A stretch of DNA of 38,724 nt from DASUBV01 sp035763085 (GTDB lineage: Bacteria > Actinomycetota > Actinomycetes > Streptosporangiales > Streptosporangiaceae): assembly GCA_035763085.1 (NCBI GenBank), contig DASUBV010000327.1:1-38724 (forward strand), read 5' to 3'. The notes under the pieces were generated by a model. It saw nothing but the letters and a program-made list of their open reading frames with translations. It was not told where the DNA came from and ran no database searches. A program made the translations under genes and the position numbers. Numbering within the stretch: position 1 is the stretch's first letter; each line of letters starts with the position of its first letter. Of this stretch, positions 1 through 6,267 are shown piece after piece.

Positions 1-510
1 GCGCGGTGGCGGCAGGAGCGGGACGAGCTGATCGGCAAGCACCCGCAGTCCCCCGCGCCGCCGGGTGACATCATCCGCAGCACCGGGGTGCCGTACTGGC
101 CCTATGACCCGCAGCTGCGCTTCGAGCTGCCGCTGCTGCCCGCGCCCGCGGACGCCACGCTGGCCCTGCCGACCGACGGCGACCGGATGACCGAACTGCA
201 GCTCGCGGGCCGGGTGGAGCTGCCCGCGCCGGTGGAGGCCGGGCTGGATGTCTGGGAGCTGCGGCAGTACGCCGGCGGGCTGTTCGTGCCGCTGCGCGAC
301 GGGACGGCGGGCGAGACCAGCTACGGCGGCGGCCGGTACCTGCTGGACACCGCCAAGGGCGCCGACCTGGGCGGCGGCCCGGGGACGCTGGTCATCGACC
401 TGAACTTCCTGTATCACCCGTCCTGCCGGTACAGCCCGGAATGGCAGTGCCCGCTGGCCCCCGAGGGCAACACCATCGAGGTGCCCATCCGGGCCGGCGA
501 GCGGCTGTAA
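1..510 (+). CDS. DUF1684 domain protein, C-terminal part
   Basis: The frame is open from the first base, so the N-terminus lies outside the window and about 169 residues are visible. The DUF1684 hallmarks are easy to see: a WRQERDELIGKHPQSP-like opening, a YWPYDPQLRFE block, then a central GETSYGGGRYL block. Near the end come a LVIDLNFLYHPSC stretch and a CPLAPEGN..PIRAGE tail. DUF1684 proteins are small cytoplasmic proteins, common in actinobacteria, with no assigned biochemical role that I can name. An ATG at position 79 or GTG at 88 could be misread as a start, but homologous sequence continues upstream of both. The gene ends 3 bp before the stop of the convergent acyl carrier protein gene, so it is not part of that operon. 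The family call is confident; the function is unknown. Confidence 0.85.
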   Translation, partial: ARWRQERDELIGKHPQSPAPPGDIIRSTGVPYWPYDPQLRFELPLLPAPADATLALPTDGDRMTELQLAGRVELPAPVEAGLDVWELRQYAGGLFVPLRDGTAGETSYGGGRYLLDTAKGADLGGGPGTLVIDLNFLYHPSCRYSPEWQCPLAPEGNTIEVPIRAGERL

Positions 511-513
511 CCC

Positions 514-777
514 CTAGCGAGGAGCGTGCGCGGCGATGAAGCCGGCCAGGGTGCCGAGGGAGGCCAGGCTGTCCAGGCTCAGGTCCTCGGCGGCCACGTC
601 CACGCCGAACCGGTGCTGGACCTCGGTCAGCAGCAGGGTGCCGGTCAGCGAGTCCAGCCCGGCGCCGTCCGGGCCGAGCAGGGCGGTGTCCGGCGGGGCG
701 GCGGCCAGCTCCGCGCGGCCGGTGATGCCGGCCAGCATGTCCCGCAGCGCGGCCAGGATGGCGTCGGCGCCGGTCAT
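514..777 (-). CDS. Acyl carrier protein (phosphopantetheine-binding)
   Basis: An 87-residue free-standing carrier protein. The attachment motif GLDSL is visible, with Ser43 as the expected 4'-phosphopantetheine site. It lies at the start of helix 2, followed by LLLTEVQHRFGVDV, as in type II acyl or peptidyl carrier proteins. The ATG at 777 overlaps the stop of the FkbH-like gene as ATGA, so translation is probably coupled. This start gives the normal ACP length, whereas an upstream extension would run inside the FkbH gene. It is the last gene of a four-gene minus-strand operon (BpsA-like, GNAT, FkbH-like, ACP). In known FkbH systems the HAD protein loads a three-carbon glyceryl unit onto a discrete ACP. 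That pairing is plausible here but is inferred from context. It is not a fatty-acid synthesis AcpP, since no fab genes are nearby. Confidence 0.9.
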   Translation of the reverse strand: MTGADAILAALRDMLAGITGRAELAAAPPDTALLGPDGAGLDSLTGTLLLTEVQHRFGVDVAAEDLSLDSLASLGTLAGFIAAHAPR

Positions 778-1898
778 GACCGGCCACCGGAGGTTGCGGC
801 ACCACGGGCTGCGGTCAGCTCCGCCCAGTCTGGGAGCGCCGGCAGCGCCCCGGACAGGCTGCGGGCGAACACGACGGGCTCGCCGACGGGCGGAGCCTGG
901 CTGGCCTGGCTGGCGCGCAGGCCCGCGGCGGCCAGGGCCAGCCGCAGCGGCACGTTCCGCTCGGTGACCCGGCACAGCACCCGCAGCTCGGTGGCGCCCG
1001 CGGCGGCGGCCTGCTGGCACAAGGCGGCCAGTAGCGCGTCCAGCACGCCGCGGCCCATCGCCCGGCACGACATCACCAGCAGCGGCACCGTCCAGCTGCC
1101 GGCCTCGCCAGCCGCCGCCCCGGCCTCGCCGGCCTCAACCCCGGCCCTGACCGCGGACTCCCCCGTGTCGGCCAGGACGCCGCCGACCAGGCCGTCATCG
1201 CCGAACCGGTCGCTCAGCCGGGCGGTGAGCAGCCGGTACCGGCCCGAGTCCAGCCAGCCGGCCAGGTCGGCCTCGCTGGCCGGACCGGCGGCGGTGGTGA
1301 ACTGGTGGGTGCGCACCGACAGCTCGTGCAGCCGGGGCAGGTCGGCGGCCGTGGCCGGGCTGATCTGCACCCGGGTGCCGGCGTAGCGCAGGAAGTTGTC
1401 CCGCGAGCCGCCGAACGCCCGCGCCTCCTCCTGCCGCAGCCGCCGCTGGGCGTACAGCTGGCCGCGGCGGCGGCCCTCGTCGGTGAGCACGGCCGGGCGG
1501 AACTCCGGCCACTGCGGTGCCTCGGCGGCGTCCTCCGGGGACAGCACCAGCACCTCGGGCAGCCCGGCCGCCACCTCGGCCCGCTCCATCAGGTCGTCGT
1601 CGACAAAGGCGACCGTGTCGGCGCCGATGGCCAGGTCGTCGATGATCCGCCGGACGGCCTCGGACTTGCGGCCCCAGCCGCACTCGGCGGCGGCGAACGG
1701 CAGCTGCGTCACCCGGGCCACGTAGTCAGCGGCCTCCGGCGGATTCTTGCTGGCCAGGGCGTGCACGATGCCCCGCTGGTCCAGCTCGCGGGCGACCTCA
1801 ACCAGCCCGGCGTCGGGCGCGGGCAGCTGCTCGCCGGACTCCAGGTAGGTCCCGGTCAGCAGCGTGTTGTCGATGTCCCAGACCACGCACTTGATCAC
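774..1898 (-). CDS. FkbH-like HAD-IIIC protein with C-terminal acyltransferase-like domain
   Basis: A 374-residue two-domain protein. The N-terminal HAD-IIIC domain (about 1-140) starts with WDIDNT, giving the DxDxT nucleophile motif at Asp8/Asp10/Thr12. It continues with LASKNPPEA (motif II), ECGWGRKSEAVRRI and FVDDDLMERAEV (acidic motif IV). These match FkbH-type enzymes, which dephosphorylate 1,3-bisphosphoglycerate and load a glyceryl group onto an ACP. The C-terminal part (about 175-345) is the GNAT-like region found in such proteins. The usual DNTLWDG segment reads DNTLLTG, so substrate preference may differ. The GTG start at 1898 overlaps the GNAT stop (GTGA) and the stop overlaps the ACP start (ATGA). 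No FkbG/I/K-type methyltransferase or dehydrogenases are nearby, so a standard methoxymalonyl-ACP route is unlikely. Confidence 0.85.
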   Translation of the reverse strand: MIKCVVWDIDNTLLTGTYLESGEQLPAPDAGLVEVARELDQRGIVHALASKNPPEAADYVARVTQLPFAAAECGWGRKSEAVRRIIDDLAIGADTVAFVDDDLMERAEVAAGLPEVLVLSPEDAAEAPQWPEFRPAVLTDEGRRRGQLYAQRRLRQEEARAFGGSRDNFLRYAGTRVQISPATAADLPRLHELSVRTHQFTTAAGPASEADLAGWLDSGRYRLLTARLSDRFGDDGLVGGVLADTGESAVRAGVEAGEAGAAAGEAGSWTVPLLVMSCRAMGRGVLDALLAALCQQAAAAGATELRVLCRVTERNVPLRLALAAAGLRASQASQAPPVGEPVVFARSLSGALPALPDWAELTAARGAATSGGRS

Positions 1899-2455
1899 GG
1901 CGCGGCCCCTCCGGCCGCGGTGCCTCCCGCCGCGGCGCCTCCGGCCGCGGGGTCCGCGGGCCGCCGCCGCTCCATGGTCAGGTGCGTCGCGGTGAAGCCG
2001 AACTTGCGGTACAGCGCCCGCATGCCCAGGTTGCCGGCGTGCACCTTGCCGGTCAGCTGGCTCATGCCGCCGGTGTCGGCCGCGTCCAGCACGGCGGCCA
2101 GCAGCAGCTCGCCGATCAGCGGCCGGCCGGGCACGTCCGCGACCGCCAGCGACCGGAAGTTCCCGTACACCGCGCCGGTCAGCGAGTTGGTCCGCGACGA
2201 CAGCCAGGCCCAGCCGAGTACCTCGGCCGGGTCGGCGGCGGCCGCGGCGACGAGGGTGACCTCGCCCTTCTTGCCCAGCGCGCCGCTGACCCGGCGCTGG
2301 TGCAGGGCCGGATCGGTGATGGCCTCGCCGGCGAACGACACCACGGCGATCTCGATCTCGAACGCGACGATGGCCGGCAGGTCGGCCTCGGTGGCCGGCC
2401 GGATCAGGACCTGGTCGGCGCGCAGCGGCGCGGTGCTCGTCACGGCCCCGGTCAC
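1895..2455 (-). CDS. GNAT-family N-acetyltransferase
   Basis: A 186-residue protein with GNAT fold features. It opens with LIRPATEADLPAIVAFE (beta1-alpha1). A central LGWAWLSSRTNS strand is followed by FRSLAVADVPGRPLIGELLL in the acetyl-CoA-binding region and GMRALYRKFGF near the C-terminus. The tail is an Ala/Gly-rich low-complexity stretch ending in GGAAP. The GTG start at 2455 overlaps the BpsA-like stop as GTGA. A longer open frame upstream lies inside the BpsA gene and has no GNAT homology, so it was discarded. As the second gene of the operon it could acylate a polyamine, or transfer a group between the carrier protein and an aminopropylated product. That role is inference; the family assignment is firm. 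Confidence 0.85.
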   Translation of the reverse strand: MTGAVTSTAPLRADQVLIRPATEADLPAIVAFEIEIAVVSFAGEAITDPALHQRRVSGALGKKGEVTLVAAAAADPAEVLGWAWLSSRTNSLTGAVYGNFRSLAVADVPGRPLIGELLLAAVLDAADTGGMSQLTGKVHAGNLGMRALYRKFGFTATHLTMERRRPADPAAGGAAAGGTAAGGAAP

Positions 2456-3627
2456 CGGGCCTTGAGCGGCATCGGCCGGAACACCGTGCCGGCGCACTGC
2501 GGGCACCCGGCGGCCTGCAGGTCGGCGATCTTCGTCCACTGCGCGCCGGGCCCGACCTCGTGCACGGCCGCGCAGCTGGCGCACTTGTAGGGCCGCACCG
2601 CCGCGACCCGCCCGTCGGCGGTGTACAGGGCGCCGTCGTAGGAGCCGGTGATCAGCGGCCGCGCGTCCGCCGTGCTGCGCAGGTGGTACAGGTGACTGGT
2701 GCCGCCCAGCACCCCGGCGCCGACGTACTCGTTGAAGTTCGGGGTCAGCGACCGGACGGCCAGCCCCATCCGCGCGATGGCGAGCTGCACGGCCGCGGTC
2801 TCCTCTGGCTTCCTGGCCCCGAACGAGAAGAAGATGTGCCGGCCGGGCTGCGGGGCCAGCGCGGCTACCGCGCGGGACAGGAACAGCTCGGCGCCGGCCA
2901 CGGTGTACGGCGGGTCGGTGAGGACCACGTCGAAGCCGCCGGCCAGCCCGGCGGGCAGCGGCTCGCGCAGGTCGTGCTCGACCAGCTCGGCGCTGACCCC
3001 GCTGCGGCCGGCCTGCTTGCCGATCCAGGCCAGCACGTCGGGGTCGGTGTCGGCGACGGCCAGCCGCCGCACCACCTCGGCGTGCCCGGACCAGGCGGCG
3101 AACGCCGCGATGGCCACCGAGATCAGGTCATCGTCGCCGAGCAGCAGGATGCGCTGGCCGGCCAGCGCGTGCGCGGCGTGCAGCCGCAGCACCCGGCGCA
3201 GCTTGGTGGCCACGGTGCAGTGCGTCTGGTCCAGCTCCGGGCGGGCGGCCGGGGCGCCGGCGGCGACCTGTTCCAGCTCGCGCTCCAGGCCGGCCAGGCC
3301 AGCGCCGATCACCACGCCGCGGCCGGCGCAGGCCGGGCAGACCGCGTCCAGGTCCGGCTGGCCGGCCGATACCGCCGCGCGGCCGGCCGGGGTCAGCCGG
3401 ACCGGCCGGGTCTTGTCGACCACGCCGCGCCTGCGCAGCTCGGCACAGGCTGCGGCGACGATGGGCACCGGCAGCTCGGCCAGCCTGCTGACCTCCCGGA
3501 CGGCAGCCGGCTCGGCGGTCAGCACGGCGGCCAGGATGTCCCGGATGCCCGCCTCGCCCTCGGCCAGCCCGACCGCCGCCGCGACGTCGGCGACGACGGC
3601 ATCCAGGTCGGCGGCAGGGGTGTTCAT
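2452..3627 (-). CDS. bpsA: BpsA-like aminopropyltransferase (branched-chain polyamine synthase family) with extra zinc ribbon
   Basis: A 391-residue protein of the DUF43/BpsA family. Archaeal and thermophile members use decarboxylated SAM to add aminopropyl groups to the N4 nitrogen of spermidine. The order of elements fits: a winged-helix-like N-terminus (about 30-90), a CPAC knuckle (97-100), the GDDD motif (164-167) and the DPPY motif (238-241) on a Rossmann-type methyltransferase fold. The C-terminus (about 345-390) adds a second Cys4 set, C349/C352 and C375/C378, that looks like a zinc ribbon. The ATG at 3627 is preceded by a GGAAGAA-type ribosome site. It is first in the operon and divergent from a SAM decarboxylase gene, which would supply its cosubstrate. 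True spermidine specificity cannot be read from sequence, and a different amine or a carrier-bound acceptor is possible. Confidence 0.85.
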   Translation of the reverse strand: MNTPAADLDAVVADVAAAVGLAEGEAGIRDILAAVLTAEPAAVREVSRLAELPVPIVAAACAELRRRGVVDKTRPVRLTPAGRAAVSAGQPDLDAVCPACAGRGVVIGAGLAGLERELEQVAAGAPAARPELDQTHCTVATKLRRVLRLHAAHALAGQRILLLGDDDLISVAIAAFAAWSGHAEVVRRLAVADTDPDVLAWIGKQAGRSGVSAELVEHDLREPLPAGLAGGFDVVLTDPPYTVAGAELFLSRAVAALAPQPGRHIFFSFGARKPEETAAVQLAIARMGLAVRSLTPNFNEYVGAGVLGGTSHLYHLRSTADARPLITGSYDGALYTADGRVAAVRPYKCASCAAVHEVGPGAQWTKIADLQAAGCPQCAGTVFRPMPLKAR

Positions 3628-3724
3628 CAGGGTTCTTCCGGGCTGGGCAGCTGGGGTCCGCCGCGGCCTGCAGGCCGGGTCCTGGCCCGGGCGGCCGCTG
3701 GCGCGCCCGCTGGTGAGCAGGCCA

Positions 3725-3743
3725 TACGGTATCCTCCCACATC
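3725..3743 (+). promoter_or_regulatory. Candidate near-leaderless promoter for the SAM decarboxylase
   Basis: TACGGT at 3725-3730 fits the actinobacterial -10 pattern TANNNT and ends 13 nt before the ATG at 3744. No purine-rich ribosome site lies in between (the spacer is pyrimidine-rich), so a very short or leaderless transcript is likely. No good -35 was seen. Confidence 0.35.
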
Positions 3744-4151
3744 ATGCCGGGCAGGGACGCAGCGCGCAGCTACGCCGAGCTGAGGCGGCACGAGGCCGCG
3801 GCGCCGAAGATGCTGTACGCGATCGACGGGCGGTGCACACCTGGCTCGCCGGTGACCGACGTGGCCGTCCTCACCGGGCTGGCCCGGGCCGCGGTCGAGG
3901 CGGGCCGCGGGCACGTGCTGGACACCAGCCACGTCGTGTTTCCCAACGGGGCGATCACCCTGGTGCTCATCCTGGCCGAGTCGCACCTGAGCATCCACAC
4001 CTGGCCCGAGGAAGACCTGATCGCCATCGACTTGTTCAGCTGCGGCGCCATCGACGGCCAGGCCGTGATCGACGAGCTGACCGCCAGCCTGCTGCTCACC
4101 GAGGTCACGGTCCGTGATGTCCCGCGCGGGCTGCCGTCGGCGCACCCGTGA
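3744..4151 (+). CDS. speD: S-adenosylmethionine decarboxylase proenzyme (SpeD/SpeH type)
   Basis: A 135-residue prokaryotic class I AdoMet decarboxylase, which makes decarboxylated SAM, the aminopropyl donor for polyamines. The signature AESHLSIHTWPE is intact. Self-cleavage at Glu79-Ser80 would turn Ser80 into the pyruvoyl cofactor. His85 and Cys100 sit exactly where the Thermotoga maritima enzyme has His68 and Cys83, a constant offset of 17 residues that also holds for Ser63. The N-terminus is therefore about 17 residues longer than usual; an internal ATG (Met23) is a possible alternative start. It is divergent from the BpsA-like gene with 116 bp between the two starts. The pairing of donor synthesis with an aminopropyltransferase makes the functional call strong. 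Confidence 0.92.
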   Translation: MPGRDAARSYAELRRHEAAAPKMLYAIDGRCTPGSPVTDVAVLTGLARAAVEAGRGHVLDTSHVVFPNGAITLVLILAESHLSIHTWPEEDLIAIDLFSCGAIDGQAVIDELTASLLLTEVTVRDVPRGLPSAHP

Positions 4152-4212
4152 CCGGCCCGGAAGTCCGCCTGTTCCGTCCAGGTCACCGGGTATGCCCAGG
4201 TCAGTTGGTCTT

Positions 4213-4263
4213 GTTCACCTGGTGTTCACTTAGCCGTCACTGACCATTCCCTTAGCATTCCGT
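4213..4263 (+). promoter_or_regulatory. PHO box: 11-nt-phased direct repeats (PhoP operator)
   Basis: GTTCACC at 4213 and GTTCACT at 4224 are exactly 11 nt apart, followed in phase by CGTCACT at 4235, ATTCCCT at 4246 and ATTCCGT at 4257. This matches the Streptomyces PhoP-box architecture of 11-nt direct-repeat units with a GTTCACC core. TAGCAT at 4253-4258 fits a -10 element just downstream of the strong repeats. The site lies directly ahead of a phosphate-permease-like gene, which agrees with PhoP activation under phosphate limitation. PhoP binding itself is inferred. Confidence 0.75.
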
Positions 4264-4297
4264 GACCGCAGGAATGCGCGCGGGTACTCATCGTCAC

Positions 4298-5761
4298 ATG
4301 GGCGGCTACGGGGAGTCATCAGGGGGCGAATTCGCCGCACTCGACCAATCCCGGATCACCCGGTTCCAGTGGAAGATCATGTTCGTCTCCGGCATGGGCT
4401 TCTTCACCGACGCCTACGACCTGTTCGTGATCGGCATCGTGGTCGCGCTGATCAAGCCGGAATGGGGACTGTCGACCGGCCAGGTCTCACTGCTCAACTC
4501 GGTCACCCTGGCCGCCTCGGCGGTCGGCGCCATCATCTTCGGCCGGGTCGCCGACATCCTGGGCCGCAAGCGGATCTACGGCTACGAGGTGCTGATCCTG
4601 GCGCTCGGCGCGCTGGCCTCGGCGCTGGCGCCCAGCTTCTGGTGGCTGCTGGTGTTCCGGGCCATTCTCGGCATCGGCATCGGCGGCGACTACCCGGTAT
4701 CGGCGACGATCATGAGCGAGTACTCCGGCACGCAGACCCGGGGCAAGATGGTCGGCCTGGTCTTCGCCATGCAGGGCGCCGGGCTGGTGATCGGCCCGCT
4801 GCTGGCCTCCGGGCTGCTGGCCTCCGGGCTGTCGAACGAGGTGACCTGGCGGGTCCTGCTGGCGGCCGGCGCCATTCCGGGCCTGGCGGTGTTCTACCTC
4901 AGGCGGCGGATCCACGAGACGCCCCGGTTCGCGGCCGCGGGCGGCGCTACCGAGGAGGCCGAGGCGGCCATCGCCGCGGCCACCGGCGGCGAGCCGGGCC
5001 GGCCCCGGCGGGCTGACCGGGTGGCCGGCGACCCGCGGCCGCCGTCCGGCGAGTCGCGGGCCCGCAGCCCGCAAAGCGCGCTGGCGGGCTTCCGGACGCT
5101 GGTCCGCTATCCCCGCATGCTGACCTGGCTGATCGGCGCGGCCGGAGCCTGGGCCCTGCTGGACTTCTGCTATTACGGCAACAGCATCTCCGCCCCGGAG
5201 ATCCTGGCCCTGCTGAACCCGGCTGCGTCGCTGCTGCATAACACCCTGATCCAGCTGGCCATTTTCGCGATCTTCGCGGTGCCCGGCTATATCGCCGCCA
5301 TCCTGCTGCTGGACAAGACCGGCCGCAAGCGCATCCAGGTCCTCGGCTTCGCGATCATGGCGCTGATGTTCGTGCTGATCGGCGCCATCCCGGCGGTGAC
5401 CGCTTACGCGATGCCGTTCATCGTGCTGTACGGCATCAGCTACTTCTTCACCCAGTTCGGCCCGAACACCACGACCTTCGTCTACCCGGCGGAGATCTTC
5501 CCGGTGGACGTCCGGACCACCGGGCACGGGATCGCGGCCGGCGCGGGCAAGCTGGGCGCCTTCGCCGGCGCGTTCCTGTTCCCGGACATGCTGGCCTCCT
5601 CGCTGGGCATCCGCGGCGCCGAGATCATCGCCGGGGTGGTCGCCATGGCCGGCCTGCTGCTGACCGTGTTCCTGCTGCCCGAGCCCCGCGGCCGCAGCCT
5701 GGAGGACCTGGCGCAGGAGGCCAGGGCCCCGGCCCGGGCGGCCCTGGAGCGGGCGGCCTAG
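4298..5761 (+). CDS. MFS phosphate:H+ symporter (PHT1/Pho84-like)
   Basis: A 487-residue, 12-TM major facilitator. The first helix reads GMGFFTDAYDLFVIGIV. The PHT1/Pho84 signature GGDYPVSATIMSEY follows, then TRGKMVGLVFAMQG. The central cytoplasmic loop (about 205-265) is long, charged and low in complexity. A later FGPNTTTFVYPAEIFP segment is also typical of phosphate/H+ symporters. The upstream PHO box gives independent support for phosphate as substrate. Start choice is uncertain. GTG 4262 and ATG 4274 are in frame upstream, but 4262 lies inside the last PHO repeat and the codons before 4298 have poor G/C third-position bias. No clear ribosome site is seen for any of the three. The gene is followed 14 bp later by a universal stress protein, probably co-transcribed. 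Confidence 0.85.
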   Translation: MGGYGESSGGEFAALDQSRITRFQWKIMFVSGMGFFTDAYDLFVIGIVVALIKPEWGLSTGQVSLLNSVTLAASAVGAIIFGRVADILGRKRIYGYEVLILALGALASALAPSFWWLLVFRAILGIGIGGDYPVSATIMSEYSGTQTRGKMVGLVFAMQGAGLVIGPLLASGLLASGLSNEVTWRVLLAAGAIPGLAVFYLRRRIHETPRFAAAGGATEEAEAAIAAATGGEPGRPRRADRVAGDPRPPSGESRARSPQSALAGFRTLVRYPRMLTWLIGAAGAWALLDFCYYGNSISAPEILALLNPAASLLHNTLIQLAIFAIFAVPGYIAAILLLDKTGRKRIQVLGFAIMALMFVLIGAIPAVTAYAMPFIVLYGISYFFTQFGPNTTTFVYPAEIFPVDVRTTGHGIAAGAGKLGAFAGAFLFPDMLASSLGIRGAEIIAGVVAMAGLLLTVFLLPEPRGRSLEDLAQEARAPARAALERAA

Positions 5762-5775
5762 CCGGGAGGCACGCG

Positions 5776-6207
5776 GTGACCTACCAGATCGTGGTCGGCG
5801 TGGACGGCTCCCCGCACAGCATCGCGGCGCTGCGCTGGTCGCTGGACCAGGCGGCCAGCCGGAACGGCGCGGTGACGGCTGTGCTGGCCTGGCAGATGCC
5901 GTTCGTGTCCATCCCCGGCGCCTTCGACCGGGCCGAGCTGGAGCAGGGCTACCGCGAGTTCCTGATCCGGACCGTCAGCGAGGTCGCCCCGGCGCCGCAG
6001 GTGCCGCTGGATGCCGTGCTGGCCGAGGGCGACCCGGCGCAGAGCCTGGTCACCGCCGCCACCGGGGCGGGCGCCGCGGTGCTGGTGCTGGGCATCCGCG
6101 GCCGGTCGCCCATCGCCGGCCTGATGATGGGCTCAGTCAGCCAGGCCTGCGCGGCCAGCGCGCCCTGCCCCGTGGTGCTGGTCAAGCGGCCAGACAGCAG
6201 CGGCTAG
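5776..6207 (+). CDS. Universal stress protein (UspA family)
   Basis: A 143-residue single Usp domain. It begins with IVVGVDGSPHSIAALRWSL, and the ATP-binding signature G-x2-G-x9-G-S is visible as GIRG...GSVSQ, so an ATP-binding subtype is expected. The last strand PCPVVLVKR is typical. The GTG start at 5776 has GGGAGGC about 6 nt upstream. It lies 14 bp behind the phosphate permease gene on the same strand and may share its PHO-controlled promoter. Its role is probably a small cytoplasmic ATP-binding stress factor; no specific partner can be assigned from sequence. Confidence 0.9.
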   Translation: MTYQIVVGVDGSPHSIAALRWSLDQAASRNGAVTAVLAWQMPFVSIPGAFDRAELEQGYREFLIRTVSEVAPAPQVPLDAVLAEGDPAQSLVTAATGAGAAVLVLGIRGRSPIAGLMMGSVSQACAASAPCPVVLVKRPDSSG

Positions 6208-6267
6208 CGCCGCCGCGCGCTGGGTACCGTAGAACTGCCCGGCCCAAGCGCACGCGGAGGTCGCCGT

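Noticed and set aside
514..1898. Methoxymalonyl-ACP biosynthesis (FkbG-K type) as the role of the ACP/FkbH pair
   Set aside because: The O-methyltransferase, acyl-CoA dehydrogenase and 3-hydroxyacyl dehydrogenase partners are absent and no polyketide synthase is nearby; the linked genes are polyamine-type instead.
2560..4117. Long open frames on the plus strand opposite the BpsA-like gene
   Set aside because: Arg/Pro/Gly/Ala-rich with no family signature; they mirror the G/C-rich third positions of the real gene on the other strand. The same applies to long antisense frames over most genes in the window.
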